From Alistipes sp. (GTDB taxonomy: Bacteria > Bacteroidota > Bacteroidia > Bacteroidales > Rikenellaceae), in NCBI GenBank assembly GCA_017451685.1, contig JAFTNV010000001.1, positions 1-52,471 of the forward strand: a stretch of 52,471 bases of DNA. The letters run 5' to 3'. Made by a program: the position numbers and the translations under genes. The notes under the pieces are model-generated. The model had not been told where the DNA came from and did no database searches. It saw only the letters and a program-made list of their open reading frames with translations. Shown one piece after another: positions 46,238 through 52,471 of this stretch (positions are counted from its first letter, which is position 1; every line of letters begins with the position of its first letter).

Positions 46238-46277
46238 TAACTTTGGCGCGTGAGGTAGTTCCTGATGCGCCTTTTTA
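46238..46277 (+). promoter_or_regulatory. umuD promoter box overlapping the rsmA terminator
   Basis: TAACTTTG (46238-46245) matches TAnnTTTG. Its last G begins an 11-bp hairpin with one mismatch (GGCGC...GCGCC, 46245-46271) followed by five Ts. The hairpin can end rsmA transcripts and would also form in the leader of umuD transcripts started here. I see no recognisable LexA operator, but Bacteroidetes operators differ from the E. coli box. Confidence 0.4.
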
Positions 46278-46287
46278 GACTCATGAA

Positions 46288-46716
46288 ATGGAAAAGTTTG
46301 TACCATACAGCATAGGCCCGGAGGAGAGGTATGAGGGCACGTTGCTTGGCGACGTTAAGGCGGGATTTCCCTCGCCCGCGGAGGATGTGCGCGAGAAGTT
46401 AGACCTCGTTAAGTTGCTCGTTAGACATAAGGCCTCGACCTTCTTCTTCCGCGTAAGTGGCGTGTCGATGGTCGATGCCAATATGGACGAGGGCGATATT
46501 ATCATCGTGGATAGAGCCATAGACCCATATAACAACTGTAAGGCCGTGTGTTTTATCGATGGTGAGTATACCGTCAAGCGCGTTGAGATAGGGGAGCATG
46601 GCATCCGCCTTATGCCTGCCAACGAGAATAACACCAACTACAAACCTATCGAGGTTACACCAGAAAATAACTTTATCATCTGGGGCGTTGTCACATACAC
46701 TATCAAGAAGATGTAA
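46288..46716 (+). CDS. umuD: UmuD-like SOS mutagenesis protein
   Basis: 142 aa S24 peptidase-fold protein. After RecA-stimulated self-cleavage it serves as the partner of the UmuC polymerase. The expected cleavage bond is in VKAGFPSP (A25-G26). The serine nucleophile is in RVSGVSMVDANMDEGD (S60) and the general-base lysine in EYTVKRVE (K97). No DNA-binding N-terminal domain is present, which distinguishes it from LexA. The umuC GTG begins one base after its stop codon. Confidence 0.92.
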   Translation: MEKFVPYSIGPEERYEGTLLGDVKAGFPSPAEDVREKLDLVKLLVRHKASTFFFRVSGVSMVDANMDEGDIIIVDRAIDPYNNCKAVCFIDGEYTVKRVEIGEHGIRLMPANENNTNYKPIEVTPENNFIIWGVVTYTIKKM

Positions 46717-46717
46717 C

Positions 46718-47983
46718 GTGTTTGCTCTTGCCGACTGCAACAACTTCTACGCCTCGTGTGAGCGTGTCTTTCGCCCCGACCTTCAGGGGAGACCCATCAT
46801 CGTGCTCTCGAGTAACGACGGCTGCGCCATAGCGCGTAGCAACGAGGCTAAAGCCCTCGGCATCAAGATGGGTGCGCCCTACTTCAAGATTAGAGATATT
46901 GTTGAGCGACACAACATTGCCGTCTTTTCGGGCAATATGGCGCTCTATGGCGACATGTCGCAGCGTGTACGCTGGGTATTGGAAGGGTATGCCCCAAGTA
47001 TCGAGGTATACTCGATTGACGAGGCCTTCCTCGACCTGCGTGGCATGGAGGGCATCGACTTCGACAGCTATGCCAAGGAGATTTCGCACGAGTGCTGGCG
47101 GCAGACATCCATACCCGTGTCCGTGGGCATAGCACCCACAAAGACACTCGCAAAGATAGCCTCGAAGCTGTGCAAGCAGTACCCGAAGCTAAAAGGCGGT
47201 TGTTATATGCACCGTCCCGAAGATATCGAGAAGGTGTTGCGTAAGTTCCCCATAGAGGATGTGTGGGGCATAGGTCGTCGCTCCGTGCCTAAACTAAAGA
47301 CGAGGGGCATAAATACGGCTTATGAGTTCACTCGACTATCAGAGGGTGTCGTGCATAATATGTTTGGTATAACGGGCGTAAGAACTTGGAAAGAGTTACA
47401 AGGCATACCTTGCATAGAGTTTGAGGATGGCTTCGAGGCGCGGCAGTCGATATGCGTTTCGCGTAGTTTCGCTAAGGAGATATACGACGTTGCAGAACTG
47501 TCGGAGCAGGTGGCTAACTTCGCTGCTACGGTCGCCGAGAAACTGCGCAAGCAGGGCTCCGTGACTGCGGAGATGAATATCTTTGCCTTTACCAACCGCT
47601 TCAAGGAGTCGGCGCCACAGGCCTTCGGCACTCAGCTCGTTCACTTCGAGGTGGCAACAAACGACCAGCGCACCATCGTCACACGTGCCGTGGCAGCGCT
47701 GCGCGAGCTATATCGTCGAGGCTTCGGATATAAGAAGGCGGGCGTGGTCGCTACACATATCCTCCCCGCTGATAGTGTCATGCACTCGCTCTTCGATGAT
47801 GGCGAGGCTGTTGCGCGCGAACATAAACTCTCGGCCGTTGTCGATGCCGTAAACCGCGCCCATGGCCGTGGCGCCGTGCGCCTTGCGGTGCAGGGGAACG
47901 GTAAAATTAAGAGTGCCAGCGAAAGCCAATCGCCGCACTACACTACGCGCTGGAGCGATATCCCATCTGTCACAGTGAAGTAG
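46718..47983 (+). CDS. umuC: Y-family DNA polymerase UmuC
   Basis: 421 aa starting at GTG 46718 (VFALADCNNFYASCERVF). The frame is open further left but overlaps umuD, so the GTG next to the umuD stop is preferred. It is the translesion polymerase of the SOS response. The palm residues are in ALADCNNFYAS and YSIDEAFLDL. GIAPTKTLAKIASK and DVWGIGRRSVPKL (the helix-hairpin-helix) follow. The C-terminal little-finger domain and DUF4113-like end (TRWSDIPSV) are present. Confidence 0.93.
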   Translation: MFALADCNNFYASCERVFRPDLQGRPIIVLSSNDGCAIARSNEAKALGIKMGAPYFKIRDIVERHNIAVFSGNMALYGDMSQRVRWVLEGYAPSIEVYSIDEAFLDLRGMEGIDFDSYAKEISHECWRQTSIPVSVGIAPTKTLAKIASKLCKQYPKLKGGCYMHRPEDIEKVLRKFPIEDVWGIGRRSVPKLKTRGINTAYEFTRLSEGVVHNMFGITGVRTWKELQGIPCIEFEDGFEARQSICVSRSFAKEIYDVAELSEQVANFAATVAEKLRKQGSVTAEMNIFAFTNRFKESAPQAFGTQLVHFEVATNDQRTIVTRAVAALRELYRRGFGYKKAGVVATHILPADSVMHSLFDDGEAVAREHKLSAVVDAVNRAHGRGAVRLAVQGNGKIKSASESQSPHYTTRWSDIPSVTVK

Positions 47984-48054
47984 CCCCTCTTAGGCACGAT
48001 TGTTGGCGTGTATAGGTTTTAACAATGCGGCTATAAGAAAGTGTGATTGAAATC

Positions 48055-48087
48055 TTGTTGTAAGTGTGAAAATTATTGCTATCTTTG
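48055..48087 (+). promoter_or_regulatory. Strong promoter of the rubredoxin gene
   Basis: TTGTTG (48055-48060) and TATCTTTG (48080-48087) are separated by 19 bases, close to the Bacteroidetes consensus. Transcription would start near 48094, about 40 bases before the ATG. Confidence 0.65.
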
Positions 48088-48132
48088 CAGTGTGAAAAAT
48101 AAATAATAATAACTAATAAAAACTAAAAGATT

Positions 48133-48291
48133 ATGGATAAGTATACATGTGTACCTTGTGGCTGGGAGTACGATCCCGCAATTGGCGACCCCGAGAATGG
48201 CATTCCCGCCGGCACACCCTTTGAGGAGTTGCCCGACGACTGGACATGCCCCGTATGTGGCGTAGGCAAGGAGTTGTTCGAGAAGGAGTAG
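48133..48291 (+). CDS. Rubredoxin
   Basis: 52 aa. It is a small electron carrier with one iron held by four cysteines, here C6 and C9 ([12 protein letters not shown]) and C39 and C42 ([13 protein letters not shown]). The central [18 protein letters not shown] is characteristic. In anaerobes it typically passes electrons to rubrerythrin or superoxide reductase in oxygen defence; no such partner is adjacent. The second gene, at 48328, is probably cotranscribed. Confidence 0.93.
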   Translation: MDKYTCVPCGWEYDPAIGDPENGIPAGTPFEELPDDWTCPVCGVGKELFEKE

Positions 48292-48327
48292 TAAAGGATA
48301 AAAGGTTATTATAAAACGATTTAGACT

Positions 48328-48507
48328 ATGGAAACAAAAGATAAGGTATTGGCAACGATGAAGGAGGCGGGTGAGCCCCTGAATGCAGGCAAGATTGCGG
48401 AGCTCAGCGGCATCGACCGCAAGGAGGTGGACAAGGCGATGAAGCAGCTCAAGGATGAGGGCGCCATCGTGTCGCCCGTGCGCTGCAAGTGGGAGCCCGC
48501 GAAATAA
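48328..48507 (+). CDS. Small winged-helix protein
   Basis: 59 aa. The sequence [20 protein letters not shown] is followed by [20 protein letters not shown] and [17 protein letters not shown]. This is a compact helix-turn-helix with a short wing, as in the DNA-binding domains of MarR/ArsR-like proteins but without any effector domain. I recall similar 60-aa proteins next to rubredoxin in anaerobes, but their target is unknown. It could regulate the rubredoxin operon. A good terminator follows. Confidence 0.75.
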   Translation: METKDKVLATMKEAGEPLNAGKIAELSGIDRKEVDKAMKQLKDEGAIVSPVRCKWEPAK

Positions 48508-48523
48508 TCAAGCATACTTCTTT

Positions 48524-48555
48524 AGGCATCTGCATTTGCGGGTGCCTTTTTTTTT
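48524..48555 (+). terminator. Terminator of the rubredoxin operon
   Basis: AGGCATC pairs with GGTGCCT (one G:T pair) and is followed by eight or more Ts. Confidence 0.85.
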
Positions 48556-48585
48556 ACAGTGATTCTAACTTAAAACCTACACTAT

Positions 48586-48966
48586 ATGAAGTGATTATTT
48601 ACACTCTCATCTCTCGTGGCTCTTATCTTCTCGCTGTCGGCATGCGAGAAGGATACCAAGTCCCTGGAGATTGAGGGTGCCACGATCACTTCGTCGAGAG
48701 AGCTTACGGGCTATGATAGCAGCATCGTGACACGCACACTTACGGCCGAGACGGTGAGGGTGAAGGGTAACATTGCGGAGTTCGATTGCGACGATGTCAA
48801 GATGACGACGATAGATGTAACACATTGTGCAACATTGCGTTCGCTCAACGTATGCGATAACCTGTTTACGACGCTCGACGTGTCGTCATGTAAGGCGTTG
48901 GAGTGGCTCGGATGTTGCCATCGCCTAGGCGAAGAACTGAAGCCTGATAGAGGGTTAGAACATTAA
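48586..48966 (+). pseudogene. Damaged lipoprotein gene with an LRR-like segment
   Basis: ATG AAG at 48586 is followed directly by an in-frame TGA, after which the frame continues as a textbook lipoprotein signal: LFTLSSLVALIFSLSAC, then EKDTKSLEIEG. A later GTG (48616) would lack most of the signal peptide. The body has the repetitive pattern TTIDVTHCATLRSLNVCDN and LFTTLDVSSCKALEWLGC, as in the many-repeat lipoproteins of Bacteroidales. It then diverges and ends after about 110 residues, with no further repeats. The likely reading is a remnant with a nonsense codon 3 and a truncated 3' end. Readthrough or GTG initiation cannot be ruled out. Confidence 0.65.
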
Positions 48967-48971
48967 TAGTA

Positions 48972-49003
48972 GCGATAAGGAGGTGCGATCATCCCCTTAT
49001 CGC
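48972..49003. terminator. Bidirectional hairpin before the accessory region
   Basis: GCGATAAGG and CCTTATCGC form a perfect 9-bp stem between convergent genes. T-runs are short on both sides. Confidence 0.55.
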
Positions 49004-49013
49004 TTGTTAGTAA

Positions 49014-50123
49014 CTATTCACTTGCTACTACGTGCAGGGCTGCTCGGGTGAACTCCTCGGGAAAGTGGGTTTTGAGGTAGGCGGTAAGATAGACCAAGCG
49101 GGTAAACTCTGCCATCACAGCCTTCGGAAAAGACCAACTGCCCTCATTTATAAGTTTACGAAGTAACCCCTTATGCTTACTGAATCGGCGGCGGTGATTA
49201 TTATATTCCTGCTTTTTGCGAGCAGTCAGCACCTTACGAAACGCCTCCGCCTCGCTTGGAGTATAACCAACCAATTTGGCGATAGCATATACCTGTTCAT
49301 TGTAGAGTATATCGCCACATGTTTCACTCAATATCATCTCAATACCTGGCGTAAAACGAGGCTCCCACGCAGCACCATATTTGCGTGATATATAGATGTG
49401 ATTAGTCGGATAGTCTATAATGCTCGCTGTACAAAGCGGGATTAAATCTTCAAAATGGGGTTTGGCTTGCGTTAGATATTCCTGCAAAACCGTTCCATCA
49501 TTACATCCATACACACCCGTTAAGTCATTTGAGCGCAACAAGGTGTAGAAAGTCTCTCGGTCATCAAATGGTATGTAGTCAAAATTGACTTTATCGCTAA
49601 AATATCCCAATAACTGTGCAGTGCGCTGGCTCGGATAAATTATCAACGCAGGGGCGTCATCATTGAGTTCTCGCTCGCCTAAACGCTCCCTATCCTCATC
49701 AAACTTTAGGTTCATAATCTCTGTTTGAATCTGCGATTTTGTAGCATTGGTAGCCAAACCAATCTCAACGAAGTGGGGCTTGTCGGTCTGCATAAAGCGG
49801 TTAAAATCAAGTTCCAAACGAATAGGGTCAACTTCCGTAATTCCTAACGCATAGCACACCGCTGATGCGTGGGCAAGAGTACGATAAGGCATAATATAGT
49901 ATCCGCTATCATAAACCACTCGCCACACGAAATAGAGATACTCCATATACCCATCTACTTGCTCGAATGTGGCAATTTCCATCTCTATTCTCGCCTTAAT
50001 ATCGGGCGTTATATTCCCTCTCCAACGGTCGATAGCCCCTCCCCAAATCTCAGTAGAGATAAACTCTTCTTTAACATTCCCATCAAAAGATAATACCGAA
50101 TGAAATCTAATACACTCAATCAT
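49014..50123 (-). CDS. Truncated DnaE-like protein without polymerase catalytic residues
   Basis: 369 aa from ATG 50123 (MIECIRFHSV); a TTG five codons upstream is less likely. Four blocks follow the order of the bacterial replicative polymerase (PolIII alpha) core. Residues 60-111 match the start of the palm (MEYLYFVWRVVYDSGYYIMP, YALGITEVDPIRLELDFNRF). Residues 183-230 match the fingers (DYIPFDDRETFYTLLRSNDL, TGVYGC..., KPHFEDLIPL). Residues 262-306 match the EQV helix (GDILYNEQVYAIAKLVGYTP). Residues 328-362 match the final LTAYLKTHFPEEF segment. The GRGS loop reads PYRTLAHAS and the PDxDxDF motif reads PHFVEIG, so the palm aspartates are gone. The PHP domain, beta-clamp motif and OB fold are absent. 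It is an intact frame, so a structural or DNA-binding role is more likely than a decayed polymerase. Confidence 0.7.
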   Translation of the reverse strand: MIECIRFHSVLSFDGNVKEEFISTEIWGGAIDRWRGNITPDIKARIEMEIATFEQVDGYMEYLYFVWRVVYDSGYYIMPYRTLAHASAVCYALGITEVDPIRLELDFNRFMQTDKPHFVEIGLATNATKSQIQTEIMNLKFDEDRERLGERELNDDAPALIIYPSQRTAQLLGYFSDKVNFDYIPFDDRETFYTLLRSNDLTGVYGCNDGTVLQEYLTQAKPHFEDLIPLCTASIIDYPTNHIYISRKYGAAWEPRFTPGIEMILSETCGDILYNEQVYAIAKLVGYTPSEAEAFRKVLTARKKQEYNNHRRRFSKHKGLLRKLINEGSWSFPKAVMAEFTRLVYLTAYLKTHFPEEFTRAALHVVASE

Positions 50124-50125
50124 AA

Positions 50126-51073
50126 CTAATCCCACCAATTATGCATATGAAACTCCAAATACTTAAACAAAATACAATACGCTTTGTTGTAACGCACTTT
50201 CTGCATATCGCCCTGGTCATAATAGCCTTTATGGTCGTGAAAGATTTTGAATCTATCGGCATTGCGCAGGTTTACCCGATAAGGTAAATGCTTGCAATCA
50301 CCACTCTCGTTACCATCTTTGAGGACTATTTCTATGAGGCTGCAGGCTGTATGCATTGTACTTACCACATAACGTCCATTTTGACAATGTCCGAACTGCT
50401 CCCAATATTCAATCATTCGCTCGATTTTGAATTTCAAAATCTGGAAGATATCCGACCAATCGTAATCGCCACCCCACGGCAATTCGCGCATAATCATATC
50501 GTGTTTTTGCCTATTGTGCGCTTCCGCATAGGCATTCCAATCCTCACGCTTCATTCCGTGGACTGGCTCGTTGCCCCAATTTTTATCCCCCTCTCCCCAC
50601 TCTTTATCGAGGCGTTCAATTTCGGTTTGTCGTTCCTCATCGGTCATTGCCTCAAAGCGGGCACGGGCCTCCTCCCTCTCGCATACCTCTTTGGTAAGCG
50701 GACAGTGATTTGCCAATTTGAAATAGTAATCCTCGCCCTCCTCTTCGCGTTCTTTTACCTCATATGCTGCACACTCTGCCTGCCACTTATCTTCCAACGG
50801 TTGCAGGCGGGCAATGGTAGCAAGGTCTGCCAATCTCTCATCAAGTTTACGAAAACAGCAGTAATAGATTTCGCGAGGATGGCGAGAGCTCCACTCTTCG
50901 CCTATGATATACGCCTGCTCCAACTGCTTGATAATGCGTTTTGCTCGGTTTGTTCCGATACAAAATTTATCACTGATAGCCGACGCCGACACCGTCTGTC
51001 GCTCAACCACATAATGCGCCACCTCATCAAAGAGAGGGTCGCGGCTGTTCCAATCAAAGGTTTTATTATTCAT
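50126..51073 (-). CDS. FtsK-gamma domain protein with a phage-like C-terminal domain
   Basis: 315 aa. Residues 11-70 are an FtsK/SpoIIIE gamma-type winged helix: RDPLFDEVAHYVVERQTVSA, SDKFCIGTNRAKRIIKQLEQ, HPREIYY. The translocase motor is absent. Residues about 75-170 are charged and helical (coiled-coil-like). The end, from about 205, contains DWSDIFQILKFKIERMIEYW, STMHTACSLIEIVL and the terminal EFHMHNWWD. That pattern recalls an uncharacterised domain common in phage and prophage proteins. In FtsK the gamma domain reads polarity sequences (KOPS), so sequence-specific DNA binding is inferred. Its TAG is followed two bases later by the DnaE-like ATG, so they are probably coupled. Confidence 0.7.
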   Translation of the reverse strand: MNNKTFDWNSRDPLFDEVAHYVVERQTVSASAISDKFCIGTNRAKRIIKQLEQAYIIGEEWSSRHPREIYYCCFRKLDERLADLATIARLQPLEDKWQAECAAYEVKEREEEGEDYYFKLANHCPLTKEVCEREEARARFEAMTDEERQTEIERLDKEWGEGDKNWGNEPVHGMKREDWNAYAEAHNRQKHDMIMRELPWGGDYDWSDIFQILKFKIERMIEYWEQFGHCQNGRYVVSTMHTACSLIEIVLKDGNESGDCKHLPYRVNLRNADRFKIFHDHKGYYDQGDMQKVRYNKAYCILFKYLEFHMHNWWD

Positions 51074-51098
51074 TTGGTTATAGTATTAATTTTTTCGG

Positions 51099-51106
51099 CA
51101 AAACTA
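51099..51106 (-). promoter_or_regulatory. Possible -7 box for the 315-aa gene
   Basis: TAGTTTTG on the minus strand matches TAnnTTTG. A TTTTG lies upstream at 51121-51125, but only 14 bases away. Confidence 0.3.
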
Positions 51107-51129
51107 CTGCCTTACACAGACAAAAGCCG

Positions 51130-51408
51130 TCAGAGTGATTCCAATTCTTGTTTGAGTTGGGCAATTTTCTCAGCACCTGCTTCGAGGTTGTAGTGAAACA
51201 ATCCTGCAAATGAGCAGTTGCAGAGCATTTCGATATCGGCTTCGGTTATTGGGCGAGGAAAGCCGCAGTCGGCGTATGGCTGCATCTTCCGCCACACGGC
51301 ACTAATGAGCGGCTCGCCCGTGCGGATTTCGAGCCGAGGCTCACGCTGCGCAAAATAGTAGAATAGCATCTCACGGTGGAGCGCCTCGCAAAGTTCGTCT
51401 TTTGTCAT
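51130..51408 (-). CDS. 92-aa unknown protein in the FtsK-gamma cassette
   Basis: It starts MTKDELCEALHREMLFYYFA. It is soluble and mostly helical, with an aromatic-rich N-terminus, RTGEPLISAVWRKMQPYADC in the middle, and an acidic C-terminal helix (EKIAQLKQELESL). I do not recognise the family. It lies between the two FtsK-gamma genes, with a strong terminator just upstream and a promoter-like box at 51427, so it may begin a second transcript that continues into the 315-aa gene. Confidence 0.6.
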   Translation of the reverse strand: MTKDELCEALHREMLFYYFAQREPRLEIRTGEPLISAVWRKMQPYADCGFPRPITEADIEMLCNCSFAGLFHYNLEAGAEKIAQLKQELESL

Positions 51409-51426
51409 AAATCATTGATTATACGA

Positions 51427-51434
51427 CAAAAGTA
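51427..51434 (-). promoter_or_regulatory. Possible -7 box for the 92-aa gene
   Basis: TACTTTTG on the minus strand, 19 bases before the ATG at 51408. It overlaps the U-tract of the terminator of the preceding transcript. Confidence 0.3.
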
Positions 51435-51468
51435 AAACCCCTCTCTGCCACATAAGGTCAGAGAGGGG
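51431..51468 (-). terminator. Terminator between the two halves of the cassette
   Basis: On the minus strand CCCCTCTCTG pairs perfectly with CAGAGAGGGG (10 bp) and is followed by TTTTACTTTT. It ends the transcript of the UDG-like and 84-aa genes. Confidence 0.85.
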
Positions 51469-51491
51469 GGGTGTTTGTGTATATTAGTTAG

Positions 51492-51746
51492 CTATTTCTG
51501 CCACTCGGCGAGTTTTTGTTCCAACTCCTCAGCGGTGCAGAGTACGGCGCGAGGTTTGCAGCGCACAGCCTCACCAACAATACCAGCTGCCTCCAACTGC
51601 TCGAGGATGCGTCTGGAACGAATGAAACCAATCTCAAATTTACGCTCCAAAGGGCTCCCCCAAGCCATTCTATTGTTCTCTACAACAAATCTTGCTACCT
51701 CGACAAACAGAGGATCAGCCTGCGAAAAATCAAATTTCTGCTCCAT
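51492..51746 (-). CDS. Stand-alone FtsK-gamma winged-helix protein
   Basis: 84 aa, almost entirely an FtsK/SpoIIIE gamma domain. Residues 10-28 read ADPLFVEVARFVVENNRMA, 33-57 include LERKFEIGFIRSRRILEQLE and AAGIVG, and 64-70 KPRAVLC closes the wing. Chromosomal FtsK carries this fold at the end of an 800-aa translocase; here it is free. It could bind the host's own FtsK polarity sites, or act as a repressor. Its start overlaps the end of the UDG-like gene by 17 bases, so the two are translationally linked. Confidence 0.8.
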   Translation of the reverse strand: MEQKFDFSQADPLFVEVARFVVENNRMAWGSPLERKFEIGFIRSRRILEQLEAAGIVGEAVRCKPRAVLCTAEELEQKLAEWQK

Positions 51747-52471
51747 AGGTTTTGGATTTATGATATTCGGGATGTATCCTTAAAAACGCCTTCAAATCTG
51801 CCATCATTTGCTCGTAGTACAACTCAATATCTTTGTGTGATTTAGGATAGGATGGATGATAACTATCTATCACAATCTTTTGGGTTGAAGGAGAAAAATA
51901 TACCCAGCCAGCATCCGAAAACTTTTCAAGGTTTGGCAAGTAGGTATTCTTTACAAAATCTTTGATTATTCCGCCGCCACCACAGCAGAGTATAATGTCG
52001 GCATCGTACATCGCAATTTGCTCATGGAGTAAATCGGCATATCTTTCGATATGAGCCTTTAATACCTCATCTCTGATAGAACTCTCCCCAATCTCTTTTT
52101 TACAATTCACACGCGCAATTGGGGCAGAGGTGTAGTGCTCACGCAACTCATCCCAACAGGGCGTTTGGTTGTATTCTACAATCTCGCCACCTTGCACCGC
52201 ATTGAGCAGAGCATACGACCACAATGTTAAGTTTCGATACATTCCTGCTGCCGGCTCTTTCCTATTCCCAATGTTGTTTTTCAGAGCAGCCTCCTCGCGT
52301 ATATCCTCTTGACCGCCGTTACGGGTGGTGTCTTTGGTTAGAATCAGCAAACGACAAGGTGCGTTATCCCACAGTTCGGTTTCATTGCCCGAGTGGCGTA
52401 TCCAACAGCCATTTAAGAGTTCAAGTTCCCCACGAAATAGGATACCGTCATAGGCAAAATCCTCCTCCGGA
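51730..52471 (-). CDS. Uracil-DNA-glycosylase-like protein (5' end outside window)
   Basis: 246 residues are visible; the frame stays open to the right edge, so the start lies outside. An internal TTG at 52350 is not the true start because the upstream frame is coding-like (FAYDGILFRGELELLNGCWI). Features recalling the UDG superfamily are LLILTKDTTRNGGQEDIRE, PIARVNCKKEIGESS (the AxVNLKK strand), QIAMYDADIILCCGGGG, and a late SYHPSYP in place of the HPS motif. I cannot say whether it excises uracil. It may be a nucleic-acid-binding relative. It opens the accessory cassette as far as visible. Confidence 0.6.
   Translation of the reverse strand, partial: PEEDFAYDGILFRGELELLNGCWIRHSGNETELWDNAPCRLLILTKDTTRNGGQEDIREEAALKNNIGNRKEPAAGMYRNLTLWSYALLNAVQGGEIVEYNQTPCWDELREHYTSAPIARVNCKKEIGESSIRDEVLKAHIERYADLLHEQIAMYDADIILCCGGGGIIKDFVKNTYLPNLEKFSDAGWVYFSPSTQKIVIDSYHPSYPKSHKDIELYYEQMMADLKAFLRIHPEYHKSKTYGAEI

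Noticed and set aside
46598-46717. N-terminal extension of UmuC inside umuD
   Set aside because: The residues are an out-of-frame reading of umuD. The GTG one base after the umuD stop gives the usual UmuC start.
1-52471. tRNA, rRNA, CRISPR arrays and complete insertion sequences
   Set aside because: I looked through the gene gaps and found no cloverleaf, no regularly spaced repeat-spacer pattern and no transposase or integrase. A dedicated RNA scan could still find a small RNA.

Overview
The window reads as a chromosomal segment of a Bacteroidales bacterium, most likely Rikenellaceae / Alistipes-like; the genus is an inference. Support: repeated -7 boxes of the Bacteroidetes type (TAnnTTTG, most often TATCTTTG), a three-subunit fumarate reductase / succinate dehydrogenase, a TonB-dependent receptor plus PnuT under a TPP riboswitch, many lipoproteins, a BspA-like leucine-rich-repeat protein with a fimbrillin-like N-terminus, and GAG/CTC-rich, moderately high-GC coding sequence. 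I see no rRNA, tRNA, CRISPR array, integrase or complete insertion sequence.

Layout. 1-1900: a promoter firing off the left edge, a YqaA-type membrane protein, and an SDR-type threonine dehydrogenase. 2245-4793: a 42-aa peptide and a large LRR surface lipoprotein. 4800-5770: a gene-free kilobase filled with palindromic repeats. 5823-9305: sdhC-A-B (leftward). 9507-16083: folate cyclo-ligase, PdxB, a ureohydrolase homologue that has lost metal ligands, a NhaD-like antiporter, two FKBP lipoproteins and a small conserved protein. 16206-21815: an OmpA-like protein, IspE, then the leftward set rpe, ABC-F, rlmB, ygjP-like. 21925-25013: promoter, TPP riboswitch with a very long P3 arm, thiamine TonB receptor and PnuT. 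25095-25268: a 57-aa ORF with its own promoter-like box and terminator.

25349-38509 is a nearly complete purine operon: purE, purL, purC, purF, purM, purN, purH, purD, folD, purB. It makes AICAR/IMP and then AMP; folD supplies the 10-formyl-THF used by PurN and PurH. purK is not in the window. A 128-bp element with 10-bp terminal inverted repeats sits between purH and purD, and a 124-bp element with 18-bp inverted repeats follows purB.

38699-43152 is a leftward housekeeping operon (lptB, aroA, aroC, prmC, recX). Rightward from 43241 are recQ, rsmA, umuD, umuC, rubredoxin and a small winged-helix protein, followed by a damaged lipoprotein gene.

49014-52471 is lower in GC and accessory in character. 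It runs leftward and encodes a uracil-DNA-glycosylase-like protein (cut by the window edge), a stand-alone FtsK-gamma DNA-binding domain, a 92-aa unknown, a 315-aa protein with an FtsK-gamma domain and a phage-like C-terminus, and a 369-aa relative of the DNA polymerase III alpha subunit that lacks the polymerase catalytic aspartates. This cassette is the best candidate for an undescribed system in the window.
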